From assembly GCA_029204225.1 (NCBI GenBank), contig CM055100.1, forward strand, positions 12,483,040 to 12,547,039: a DNA stretch of 64,000 nt, in the 5' to 3' direction. The DNA comes from Diphasiastrum complanatum. Lineage: Eukaryota; Streptophyta; Lycopodiopsida; Lycopodiales; Lycopodiaceae. The notes beneath the pieces were generated by a model, which saw only the letters and a list, made by a program, of their open reading frames with translations, searched no databases and had not been told where the DNA came from. Shown piece by piece: positions 34,396 through 44,495 of the stretch (position 1 is its first letter; the number at the start of each line of letters is the position of its first letter). The translations under genes and the position numbers were made by a program.

Positions 34396-36291
34396 GATAT
34401 AACTTTGGATCCTGCATGTGTTGACTTAGCTTATGAACACAAAAGCTTAGATCAGGTCTAGTCACTGTTAACCAAATAAGTGAGCCAATAAGACTCCTAT
34501 AAAGAGTGATGTCCTGAAAGTATTTTTCATCATCTTTAATAGGAGCTTTTATGTGCTCCATAGGTGTATCTATGCCTTTATAGTTTTCCATATGGAATTT
34601 CCTGAGCATGGAAAGTGCATATCTACTTTGGCTTATAAATGCAAGGCCTAGAATATAGTGAAGAACTCTTAAGTCCTGCATGTAAATCTCAGTACCAAGT
34701 GCATACTTAGTTTCTTCAACTAACTTCTCATTTTTTCCACAAAGAATGATATCATCTACATAGATGAGAAGTATAATTACAAAGTTATCTACAAACTTAT
34801 AATACAGAGAAGGGTCATATTTACTTAGCCAAAATCTGAGTGATATGAGATAGGAGTTGAGCCTTGCATACCAAGACCTTGGTGCCTGTTTCAGTCCATA
34901 CAGATTTTTGAACAAAAGACAAACTTTTGATTCATCACCTTTCTTCACAAAACCTGGAGGCTGCTCCATGTAAATCTCTTCCTCAAGGTAACCATTGAGA
35001 AATGCTTTAGAAACATCAAGCTGGAACATACTCCATTTGTGAAAACATGCAAGAGATATGAGTATTCGAATTGTTACCATCTTGGCAACTGATGCAAAGG
35101 TGTCTTCATAGTCAAGACCTTTGATTTGTGAGTAGCCTTTGGCACAAAGTCTTGTTTTATACTTATTGATAGATCCATCATGATTATACTTGATTCTGAA
35201 TACCCACTTACATCCAATCACATGCATGTTGTTTGGTGGCTCCACAGGCTCCCATGTGTTATTTGATATCAAGGCTTCAAATTCTTGGGTCATTGCTTCA
35301 ACCCACTCCTTGGATTGAAAAGCTTCTTGGACATCCTTAGGCTCTTCATCTGATATAAAAAGTGTATGATAGGAAGTTTCACCTTCCACTTGCCTTCATT
35401 CTTCATCATATGTGAGCTTCCTTGGCTCAGATCTTGCTCTTGTAGATCTTCTAGGTGTGGTAGCTTAAATTTGCTCCTCCTCAAGCCCCGGCCTCACCTC
35501 TTCTTGAACAACATCAAGATTGATGATTGTAGATCTTGCATGAGTCTCCTTGATCTGTGCATCATCCAAGCTAAACTTTTGATCTTCATGGAAGATCACA
35601 TCTCTACTAACAACATTCTTGTCAGTAGAGGGAGATTTGGAAGCCTATTACAAAGATAGTTTGCACATGCAACTGCCTCTCCCCAAAATTCTTCAGACAA
35701 GCTTCTAGCCTAATGGCTTTTGCACATTCACACAAAGTTCTATTTTTTCTCTCAACAACTCCATTTTGCTAAGGAGTATATGAACAAGAAAACTCTCTTT
35801 GAATACCCTCTATCTCAAAAAAGTCTTTAAACTTATTGGAAGTGTACTCTCCTCCACTATCACTTCTTAAAGCTTTTAACTTGAAAGGAAATTGCTTCTC
35901 CACATAAGCTTCGATAGTAAGAAAAACATCATAAACATGGCTTTTGAAGACAACATATGGATCCAAGAATATCTTGTATAATCATCTACAAAAGAGACAA
36001 AGCAGTTGGCTCCTCCTTTGCTCTTAATTGATGAGAAATGAACATCAGAGTGCACAAGTTCAAATGGTTGCTTTGTCTTGATACTTGGTCTAGGAAAAGG
36101 CCTTCTGTGTGACTTTGCCAACACACAAGCTTCACAAGGTAGAAGCTCCTTTGACAGTCTCTTTGGTAGACCAACAACTTTTCCTTCTTTGACCATAGAT
36201 TGCATGGCTTTGAAATTGGGATGACCCAATCTCTTGTGCCACAGATCCTCCTGTAGAACCTTGGTCCCATAAGCAATATCTGAAATGTTAG
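34390..36291 (-). pseudogene. copia element C, integrase and RT part (downstream of B insertion)
   Basis: In minus orientation it begins at the B insertion site with ISDIAY, then finger LGHPNFKAMQS...CEACVLAKSH, VHSDVHF, RSDSGGEY and VVERKN (about 35745). Near 35645 the end of integrase is joined to the linker before RT, so a piece is missing. RT runs 35389-34390 with GCKWVFRIKYNHDG, SLYGL-type NLYGLKQAPRSWY and IYVDDIIL (near 34750). RNase H is absent: the frame stops where it meets plus-strand copia integrase. Several stops and frameshifts make it inactive. Confidence 0.8.
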
Positions 36292-36938
36292 TGTGAAAAA
36301 TACAGATCCTAAGTGGATCTAAACTCCAAGATCATTGGCTTGAATGCTTGCACTCCAAACTACATAAGCTAGGAATTGGCAACACATTCTATGCTACCTA
36401 GAATGCAAAGAACTTGATCAAAAAGCATTTATCACAAATGGAAACTTCCATAAACATCAAGTGCGGCCCAAAATAGCATTATACAGTCCATAATACATCA
36501 GCCTACCACTTTTGGAAAGCACCTAAGATCATACACACAAAGCTTGAACTCAATCACTACACAATGCCAACAATGGAAGGAGAACCCAATAGAAAAATCT
36601 CTCATTAAGCAAATGAATACAATGGATCTGCTCCAACCTATTTCTCCACGGCCTACCTGCTATATATAGCTGAGAGAGATGACTCTCTCTCCTCTCTCTA
36701 GACCCTCCTTACCTAAAATATGCCCTATATAGGTAAAATTGGCATATATGTCCAAAATACATGAAAATGGACTCATTTCGAAGGTCTTGAAGTTTGACAC
36801 TTCTTCATACTGAAAAAATACACTTACTAAAAATATCTAGACCTGTTTCACACGTGTGAAAAGTCAGATCCTAAACTATGTGCCATTTTTAGCAATTTTG
36901 GCCTAAAACTAGACAAGGAAATGTTGACAATTTTCACA
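36292..36938 (-). repeat. 3' LTR of element B
   Basis: Ends TGTGAAAA and TTTTCACA. The palindrome TTTCACACGTGTGAAA is at 36846-36861. The sequence just after its centre, TGTGAAAAGTCAGATCCTAA, resembles the LTR's own first bases. Confidence 0.93.
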
Positions 36939-36950
36939 CTCCCTCTTCAA
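36939..36950 (-). other. polypurine tract of element B
   Basis: TTGAAGAGGGAG on the minus strand, directly before the 3' LTR and one base after the stop codon of the long ORF. Confidence 0.8.
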
Positions 36951-36951
36951 C

Positions 36952-39900
36952 TTAACTTGCTAGTTTTACAACACTACTTTGTTCCAACTTAAGAATGATC
37001 TCCATCATCAGAATAGATCTCTTCTCAAGGATCCTAATATGTACAAAATAGGACACAACATAATTGATATAGATAATAGTGTCCATATAGGATGCTTCAC
37101 TATTTCTTACATCAATTTTACATAGAATCATAAAAATGGTACATGTAAAAGAACATAGAATCTCAATTAATGAATTCCTCCATGTATCCATCTCTGGTTT
37201 CTCTGTAAAATAGCAGCAAACAAGTTGTAAATGAAAGTGATCAACAAGTGTTTGCATGCCTCCTCCACATTTCACTATACATATAGTGAATGCAACATGT
37301 ATCTCCATGAATGAACTTCCATCACCACCTTGCCTTTGTAGATCTTCAATCCATGAAAGCCTTTGAGTGAATGAATGCCAAAAAGATGTGTTCCCTACTC
37401 CATTTGAATGACCAAAACCTGAACTTGAAATACTTGAAGTACCTCCACAAGATTTGCACACAACGCTTGATCCTACAATGTCAACAAGTTGCCAATTTGC
37501 CAACACTAGAATACTAGATCTTGAACTTTGTTCAAAAGAAAACATATTGACCACTTCAATACCTTTCAAGATCTGAATGAATTCATGTACTTGATCATAC
37601 AAACCAGCAATGATAACTATTCCATCTCCAAGATCCAAAGGATGCAAAACTATGGAACTGGTTTTATTGAAATTTGACAATTTCAACACATTGACATAAC
37701 AATGTTCATACATGAGATTAGGCAAGTGAGGTAGAGTAAGAAGACACTTCCTTGCAGCTCCAAAGACCTTACTTGAACCTTCAAGAACCTGTAAAAACAG
37801 ATCCAAAATGCCTTGACCATTTGTCTCTTCTTTGATGCTTTTCACTAGCTTCGAATTGCCACTTGTCTCTTGGTGTTGATGAAGCAATCCAAGATCAACC
37901 TCTTGATCTTCCAATAAGACATCAAAGATCTTGCATATGTGAACATCTTCAGATCTGAAACTCTGAAGATACTCCCTCTCAAACACATGATTAAGATCCC
38001 ACAAGATCTCATCAATGCTCAAATTTGACCCTTCACTATAGTTAGTGAAAACAATGCCACCATCATAAACCAAAAGATAGATTCCAACATTTCCATTTAA
38101 CATGAAGTAGAGTAGGTGAAGATGAGTATCAAACCTAATCAAAACAGCCCTCTTGAGTTCATAACAAACCTCAATAAGCTCACCAATGATATCTCCCTTG
38201 CCTTGAAGAAGTTGCCACTTGAGTTGCTCCATGTAGTCTTCTTCAACCAACCTTTTGCCATCTTGACCATGAATGAACAATCCACCACAATCATAGAATG
38301 CTTTGAGTTGATGAAGAGATGTTAGATCCATGCTTTGGATCTTCCCAAGAACCACTCTTCCATTGCCCTTTCCTTCACAAGACTCCCTCTTAATGCTAGC
38401 ACCACAAAAGTTAGAAACCTCCCTCTTGATAGTTGCACCATAAGAAGTAGAAGACTCTTGAATATTAGAAGCCAAGAAAAGAATCCTTAGTACCTTCAAC
38501 ATAAGAGTGATTGAAGTACTCTCTCTTTTCAAACATGAACTTCTACTCAATGATTTAGGTAATGAGTCATATGATAATGATTCTTCCTCACTATCGTTCA
38601 TAAAAACATCATTCAAAGTACATCCTACTTTGAACACTTCACATACTTCTCTTCCTTTTGACTTGTGATCTCCCTCACCAAGTCTCATGATAGAAACCTT
38701 TGATCTACTCTTTTTATGAAGAAATGTGACACCACTTGTTGCACAAATGACTTTATCACAAAAAGATGTAAAAGAACCATTTCCTTCAAGCATGCTCAAA
38801 GCACCATCATCTTTTCCCACATGATTACATACATCAATATGAAAAGAATTAGAAGAACAACCATCTTCTTGCAAAGAATGACACTTAGCATCTCCATCTT
38901 TTTCCATATGAACAAACAAGTCATTAGCAACAATCACTTCCAAAGAAGAATCTTCATCAACTCCATTGATGAAGTTAGCTCCTTCCTTACCTTTTCCATT
39001 TTTGCACTTGCCATCTAGCACCATTGAAGAACCAACAAGCCTTGGAAGTCCATGAGTAGAAGAGTACAAACATGATGCTAATTTAGCTCCACATGACTCC
39101 ATATGACTAGTAGGTAACACTAGTGCATCTTCAAGATCCAATGGATCCAAAAAATTGACCATAGATTCACCAAAGCTTGCCAAGTTAGCACAACAATTAT
39201 CATCTCCAAGAAGTACATTATATCTCAACCTAGATCTAGCATTTTGTTTCTTATGGCATTCATTTGCAAAATGTCCTTTTATCCCACAATAAAAACATTT
39301 GAACTTGGACTTATCTTGCTTCCTACTTTGCAAAGAAGAAGAATGCTTTCCATGCTCCAAACTACCTTGCTTGGACCACTTGCCTTTGAACTTGCCCTTT
39401 GTGAAAAGAGCTTCTTCATCTCCACCTTGTGTTGATGCACCACCACCTTTGGCTTGCAACCTATGCTCTTCAGCCACCAAGATCTCTTGCAAGTCATTGA
39501 CACTTGGCAAGGACTTTTGTATAGCAAAGCATTGTACAAGGTTAGAATGTTCATCAAGCAAACCATTCAACATGACTTGAACTAGTTCCCCATCCTTTAT
39601 GCTTTCATCTATGCATGCTAGATCATCATTCAAGGATTTAACCTTCAAGACAAATGAATGTGCACTCTCTCCCTCTCTTTGACAACTTTGGAAGATTTGC
39701 CTTCTTAGGGTGAGAACCCTAGATGTGGATTTGGACTCATAGATCTTCTTCAAAGCATTCCATGCTTCACTTGAAGAAGTACATTCACCAACTTCTTTAA
39801 GAAGTTCATTGGTAACATTCATCTTTATGATATGTAAGGCTCTTTTAGCCCTTCTATCAAAATTTAGTTGCTCTTGAAGAATTAGAGGTCTTTCTTCAAT

Positions 39901-40092
39901 TCCCACAACTATATCCATTAGCTCATTCAACTCTAGTAAAGACTCCATCCTCACTTTCCAAGTTGAATAGTTTGTAGAGTTTAACCTCTCTTTAGCTTCC
40001 AACATGATTCCACCATTGGATGTCATGATGCTAAAATCTTCTTGTGTCCTTAGGCTCTGTTCTAATGCACCTAGCACTCTCCTTTCTCTCAA
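36952..40092 (-). CDS. Gag fused to about 770 residues of unknown protein (1046 aa)
   Basis: The frame is uninterrupted from ATG 40092 to TAA 36952-36954. A second ATG at residue 23 (MTSNGGIM) is the start matching other Gag proteins. Residues 23-205 are copia Gag (ERLNSTNYSTWKVRMESLL). A CX2CX4HX4C knuckle uses C256, C259, H264, C269. Residues about 280-1046 match nothing I recognise. There is no DSGA protease site, no HHCC or DDE integrase, no YVDD and no RNase H motif. The segment is Ser-rich at first, then has hydrophobic stretches (LIRFDTHLHLLYFMLNGNVG, and the last 100 residues). The ORF fills the element to the polypurine tract, as pol would. A protein-coding role is inferred from the absence of stops across 3.1 kb. 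Confidence 0.85.
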   Translation of the reverse strand: MRERRVLGALEQSLRTQEDFSIMTSNGGIMLEAKERLNSTNYSTWKVRMESLLELNELMDIVVGIEERPLILQEQLNFDRRAKRALHIIKMNVTNELLKEVGECTSSSEAWNALKKIYESKSTSRVLTLRRQIFQSCQREGESAHSFVLKVKSLNDDLACIDESIKDGELVQVMLNGLLDEHSNLVQCFAIQKSLPSVNDLQEILVAEEHRLQAKGGGASTQGGDEEALFTKGKFKGKWSKQGSLEHGKHSSSLQSRKQDKSKFKCFYCGIKGHFANECHKKQNARSRLRYNVLLGDDNCCANLASFGESMVNFLDPLDLEDALVLPTSHMESCGAKLASCLYSSTHGLPRLVGSSMVLDGKCKNGKGKEGANFINGVDEDSSLEVIVANDLFVHMEKDGDAKCHSLQEDGCSSNSFHIDVCNHVGKDDGALSMLEGNGSFTSFCDKVICATSGVTFLHKKSRSKVSIMRLGEGDHKSKGREVCEVFKVGCTLNDVFMNDSEEESLSYDSLPKSLSRSSCLKRESTSITLMLKVLRILFLASNIQESSTSYGATIKREVSNFCGASIKRESCEGKGNGRVVLGKIQSMDLTSLHQLKAFYDCGGLFIHGQDGKRLVEEDYMEQLKWQLLQGKGDIIGELIEVCYELKRAVLIRFDTHLHLLYFMLNGNVGIYLLVYDGGIVFTNYSEGSNLSIDEILWDLNHVFEREYLQSFRSEDVHICKIFDVLLEDQEVDLGLLHQHQETSGNSKLVKSIKEETNGQGILDLFLQVLEGSSKVFGAARKCLLTLPHLPNLMYEHCYVNVLKLSNFNKTSSIVLHPLDLGDGIVIIAGLYDQVHEFIQILKGIEVVNMFSFEQSSRSSILVLANWQLVDIVGSSVVCKSCGGTSSISSSGFGHSNGVGNTSFWHSFTQRLSWIEDLQRQGGDGSSFMEIHVAFTICIVKCGGGMQTLVDHFHLQLVCCYFTEKPEMDTWRNSLIEILCSFTCTIFMILCKIDVRNSEASYMDTIIYINYVVSYFVHIRILEKRSILMMEIILKLEQSSVVKLAS

Positions 40093-41188
40093 TAAATGAA
40101 GAAGGAGAAGATCTTAAAAGATTTAGAACCCTAAATGACCTCTATCTTGAAACTATTTGGCTTTCAAGCATAGAAAGGAAGATTGAAACACATGCAACAC
40201 TTTGCACACACTAAGAATGGATTACAAACTCAAACCAACCTGAACACACTCTTGCTTAAGCTCTCAAACTTTCCAGCAAGTGACCAAATCAAGTTATGGT
40301 GTGAAGAGTTACTTGCATTCTTAGAAAATACCCAAAACTAGGATGCTAAAATTACCTAGTAATGAACAAACTTGATCATCATATGATCACCACACTAAGA
40401 TATTGATTCAACCTGTAAAACCACATGTAAACCACACTTCTAAAAGTTTATAAACTCCAGCAAGTGATAAATACAAGATTTAGAGGTGAATGAATGAGCA
40501 CACTTAGTGAATCACAAGACTAGCTTCACTATCTTGTCAAAATTTGGTGTTTAGATGTAGATCTAAGATCACTTCACATGAGAATGTTCCTCAACCTGTT
40601 AAGAACCTGAAAACACACTTGCATAATGGTTAACACCTTCCAGCAAATGCTCCAATCAAATTACATAAGGAGAGTTACTTACATGCTCAACAAAGTACAC
40701 CAAAATTTATGCCAAAATTGATGACAATCTTTACAATATGCTCTTCACAATGGAGCTTACAATATGTTCACCCAAAAAAGGGGATCTTTCATCCAAATGG
40801 GAGCTTTTCTCAGCCTTTAGGAGAATTACAACTCACTCAAAAGAGCATTTGTCATCCACTTAAGGAGAAGTTTCATCCACTTAAGGAGAGTGTTCATCCA
40901 AGAATGGAGATTGTCAACAATAGGATTGAAAAGAACATTGTTAGTATTGAATATGCACAAGCCTCACAATCAACAAATGATTAGGTGTTATGATCTGATC
41001 CAAAATAGTTTCTTTTCAGCCTCTGATCTTCAATAGACCTGAAATATGCTTTTGATCCACAAGTTCAACTCACAAAACAAAGGTTAGTAAGATTTGATCA
41101 ACAAAGCAATGCAAAATCATGCTAGAACTTGATCAAACATCCAAATATCACCAAAAATGGAATACTTACTATGAATAGAAGCCAACCA
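40093..41188 (-). other. long leader of element B
   Basis: About 1.1 kb between primer site and Gag. It holds a degenerate tandem array at 40852-40910 (units like CATCCACTTAAGGAGAAGTTT, about 21 bp, three copies). Small frames in it are not supported. Confidence 0.6.
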
Positions 41189-41200
41189 GCTCTGATACCA
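41189..41200 (-). other. primer binding site of element B
   Basis: Perfect TGGTATCAGAGC on the minus strand, abutting the 5' LTR. Confidence 0.9.
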
Positions 41201-41847
41201 TGTGAAAAATACAGATCCTAAGTGGATCTAAACTCCAAGATCATTGGCTTGAATGCTTGCACTCCAAACTACGTAAGCTAGGAATTGGCAACACATTCTA
41301 TGCTACCTAGAATGCAAAGAACTTGATCAAAAAGCATTTATCACAAATGGAAACTTCCATAAACATCAAGTGCGGCCCAAAATAGCATTATACAGTCCAT
41401 AATACATCAGCCTACCACTTTTGGAAAGCACCTAAGATCATACACACAAAGCTTGAACTCAATCACTACACAATGCCAACAATGGAAGGAGAACCCAATA
41501 GAAAAATCTCTCATTAAGCAAATGAATACAATGGATCTGCTCCAACCTATTTCTCCACGGCCTACCTGCTATATATAGCTGAGAGAGATGACTCTCTCTC
41601 CTCTCTCTAGACCCTCCTTACCTAAAATATGCCCTATATAGGTAAAATTGGCATATATGTCCAAAATACATGAAAATGGACTCATTTCGAAGGTCTTGAA
41701 GTTTGACACTTCTTCATACTGAAAAAATACACTTACTAAAAATATCTAGACCTGTTTCACACGTGTGAAAAGTCAGATCCTAAACTATGTGCCATTTTTA
41801 GCAATTTTGGCCTAAAACTAGACAAGGAAATGTTGACAATTTTCACA
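41201..41847 (-). repeat. 5' LTR of element B
   Basis: 647 bp, same length as its partner. The palindrome TTTCACACGTGTGAAA is at 41755-41770. It is followed by the TSD copy GTTAG. Confidence 0.93.
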
Positions 41848-42579
41848 GTTAGCACTCTCTCTAAAATCTAGTTTGTACAGCTTACCAATTCTAGATCCTC
41901 TAGCAATAGCTTCATTTTCTCTTGAGATTATACACTTGCCAGCTTGAAACTTGATTGTCATCCACCCTAAATCCGATGAGGGTAGCCGAGTTTTTACCAC
42001 TTCATGCCTTTGTTCTTCCTGTAGGATGATGTCGTGAAGATTTTCAAATGTTGGTAGCCTCTCCCTTGAAGCAATGCCACTTGCAAACATTTGAAAACTT
42101 TCAGATAGGCCATTCATAGCTGTGTGAACTAGCTCAACATCTCTTATTGGCTCTACAGTAGCTGTCAACTGGTCTCATAGCTCCTTTATTCGTGTGAAAT
42201 AGGACCCTACGCCCTCATTCTCCTCCATGCGAACACTTATGAGTTTGGTCCTCAAAAACATTATTCGAGAGGGGTTCGCCATCTGAAATTGTGTCTTGAG
42301 TGCATCCCAAGTGCCTCTTGCTGATATAGCTTCACTAATGTGGGCAATGACATGATCCTTTACTGACAAATTTATCAAGGATAAGGCCTTCTGTGCCCTT
42401 TTGTCAAATGCATGAATATCAGCTGGAGTTGTAGTTGGTCGTTGTTCCACCCCAGTGACAATGTCCCATAGCTCTTTTTCCATGAAAATACTTTTCATTT
42501 TGAATTTCCAAATGCTATAATTGGATACTCCGTCCAATTTACTAGCTTCTCGAAGCACGGATTCTCCCAATCCTGCCAT
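41848..42579 (-). pseudogene. copia element C, gag part (upstream of B insertion)
   Basis: ATG at 42579 starts MAGLGESVLREASKLDGVSNY. One in-frame TGA (42175-42177, KEL*DQL, expected Arg from CGA) interrupts it, then ELVHTAMNGLSESFQMFASG. The frame jumps from Gag (VVKTRLPSSD) straight to pre-integrase (LGWMTIKFQAGKCIIS), so the knuckle and protease are deleted. It is cut at RESAN by element B and continues at 36291. It is the fuller partner of the copy at 23731-24471. Confidence 0.8.
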
Positions 42580-42582
42580 TTC

Positions 42583-43216
42583 TCCAAAAACTGCTCCTAT
42601 AGCGGCTTAATGAGGCCCAATGACAAGCTTATAAAGCATTTGGACTTTTAAAAGTCAACTTTAAGGTTTGACCAAAAAAGTTTCAGAACCTCTCGTCGCT
42701 TTTCCGCCAAATCGGAAGCCAAATCAGTGTCGTCCTTTGAAATGCCCTTCGTCACCAACTCCCAAGTACTTGCCCACTAGAATGGTGAAAAGACTTTTGG
42801 CGCACTCCGAACACTTTCTCCTCGGCAATCTCTCTATTTTCAAGTACCATACTTGCAGGGTACAGTTCTTTCATGCCCTTAATTTGGAGGAATTTGGCTT
42901 TTGGACGGCCTTAAACGGAGAAAAGACCCAAAGATATGTGCCCTTATAGAAAATGCACTGTTTCTTCATAATGAAACAACTTCAAACTTCATGAATTTGG
43001 GGACCCAACTCCAATTTCACATTGAAAATTTTTCAAGAAGTTGAAGTGTAAAAAGCCCTTCAATTTCTTAAGGCTTTTTCAGGACACCCTTCAAGCCAAT
43101 CCCATTGGTTCTTTAGGATCTTATGGCCCACATTCGATATGATCTCCCCCGTCCATTTGCCAAACCTATGATCCAATGATCTGGCAAGTGATTTGGGTGA
43201 TGATCCACATTCTGTT
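42583..43216. other. leader-like region, second copy of 24475-25109
   Basis: Near-identical to the first copy with scattered single-base differences, including one base missing at about 42931. No gene recognised. Confidence 0.45.
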
Positions 43217-43923
43217 GGCTGCTAGACCCTTGCGATACCTTTTGTTGCCCTCACGCTCCAAAAAGGATCAGCAAGATCATCCAAGTACCCAGAAGTACAG
43301 GTATCTGATCTGATAACATGACGTCAACAGATACACTCTAGGTCATGGCTAATCTACCACTCTTTAATTTGTGATTAGTTGTAGACGTTTAATCACTCTA
43401 ATCTAGAGGTTACGCGACGTGACTATATACTTTCTGGATGATACTTGACAATATACATGAAGTAGTCTAATGCTAGTAAGCAAGAAGACGAAAATATAGA
43501 ATACGAGTTTGCTTGTGTGCAAGGAAATTTTGAATAGGATCTGTAGATCCACAAGTAAGCGAGACATTACTCGTGGGAAAACTGTATTTCTCTCACGCCA
43601 ATGCACTGCGTGGATTTGCATGCAGTGCTTGAAGAATCCGAAAATCAATAAATGATTTTGTAGATGTTGTGCACATATCACTCTTATCATGTCTGATCTT
43701 GAATACAAATTAGTCTGCTGTTATTCATGTGTCTAATTCACTTGTTAACTTAATTCTGCACCTTGGTTTGAATTTTGTTGAATGTTGTGTTAATCTCAAA
43801 CGTAGATCAGCAGTGCCTGACTACATTTTGGAGGGACTGCAGGAATGATATAGCTGGCAGTGACCAGCGATCACATCTTAAATCCATCCGAATTGTTTTG
43901 TTTCGTGATTCCAATTCGCATCA
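43217..43923 (+). repeat. LTR-like block J2
   Basis: Second copy of the block at 25110-25816, offset 18107. The stem GCACTGC/GCAGTGC is at 43603-43628 and AATAAA at 43647-43652. Ends are inferred as for J1. Confidence 0.5.
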
Positions 43924-44009
43924 TACTCCACCAGGCCCAACAACGCAGACAAGCAGTAGTGGCAGCAGCAGACAGCTCAGTGGCGGCAGACACTTCTGGT
44001 TATGATCCT

Positions 44010-44495
44010 ATGGGCGTGGTTCCATCCACACAGGCACTCTCCACAACCCCAACTCCCTCACTTGCTCTCACACTTCCACCACCGCCTCCACCATCTACTA
44101 CCACCTCCACACCGTCACTCACTCTCAAGACGGGCTTCAATTCCACACTTCCACAAAAGCCCTCACTTGTACAAATCTCCACCCTACTTGACACTACAGT
44201 CAACGTAGATAATTTTGCATTACAATCACTAACCGGACCTCCATCAAACACTGTCACCACTAACTCAATCCACACATTTCCGCCACGCAGTATCTCCCCA
44301 CCTCTTTCACCCATCATCCCTCAATCACCTCCACTTGTCTTTCATTCATCTCCATCTAACCCTGTTCATAATTTTCTACCCTTTAACTCAATGTCATATC
44401 CTAACTATACACGCACCCTCCCTGACATTGGCCCTTGGGAGCAGCTACCCCTTGCAGCCCAAAAAGCGGTATGGTTGGTGAATGAGCTCCAATAG
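44010..44495 (+). CDS. unidentified ORF 1, Pro/Ser/Thr-rich (161 aa), copy 2
   Basis: Full-length and nearly identical to the copy at 25903-26388, starting MGVVPSTQALSTT. A few substitutions are seen (Ser to Gly near the start, Asp to Asn in VDNFAL). The frame is kept in both copies although each had independent time to decay, but so few differences exist that selection cannot be judged. Role unknown. Confidence 0.4.
   Translation: MGVVPSTQALSTTPTPSLALTLPPPPPPSTTTSTPSLTLKTGFNSTLPQKPSLVQISTLLDTTVNVDNFALQSLTGPPSNTVTTNSIHTFPPRSISPPLSPIIPQSPPLVFHSSPSNPVHNFLPFNSMSYPNYTRTLPDIGPWEQLPLAAQKAVWLVNELQ

Larger units (their letters stand above)
36292..41847 (-). mobile_element. non-autonomous copia-type element B with gag fused to an unknown protein (5.6 kb)
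   Basis: LTRs of 647 bp at 36292-36938 and 41201-41847 show one mismatch by eye (36364 A, 41273 G). The flanking direct repeat is GTTAG (36287-36291 and 41848-41852), inside element C. The primer site TGGTATCAGAGC (41189-41200) is perfect, and the polypurine tract TTGAAGAGGGAG lies at 36939-36950. The single long frame has Gag but no protease, integrase, RT or RNase H. The insertion is among the youngest in the window, so the element, or its source, was recently mobile and must have used enzymes from another element. Confidence 0.95.
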
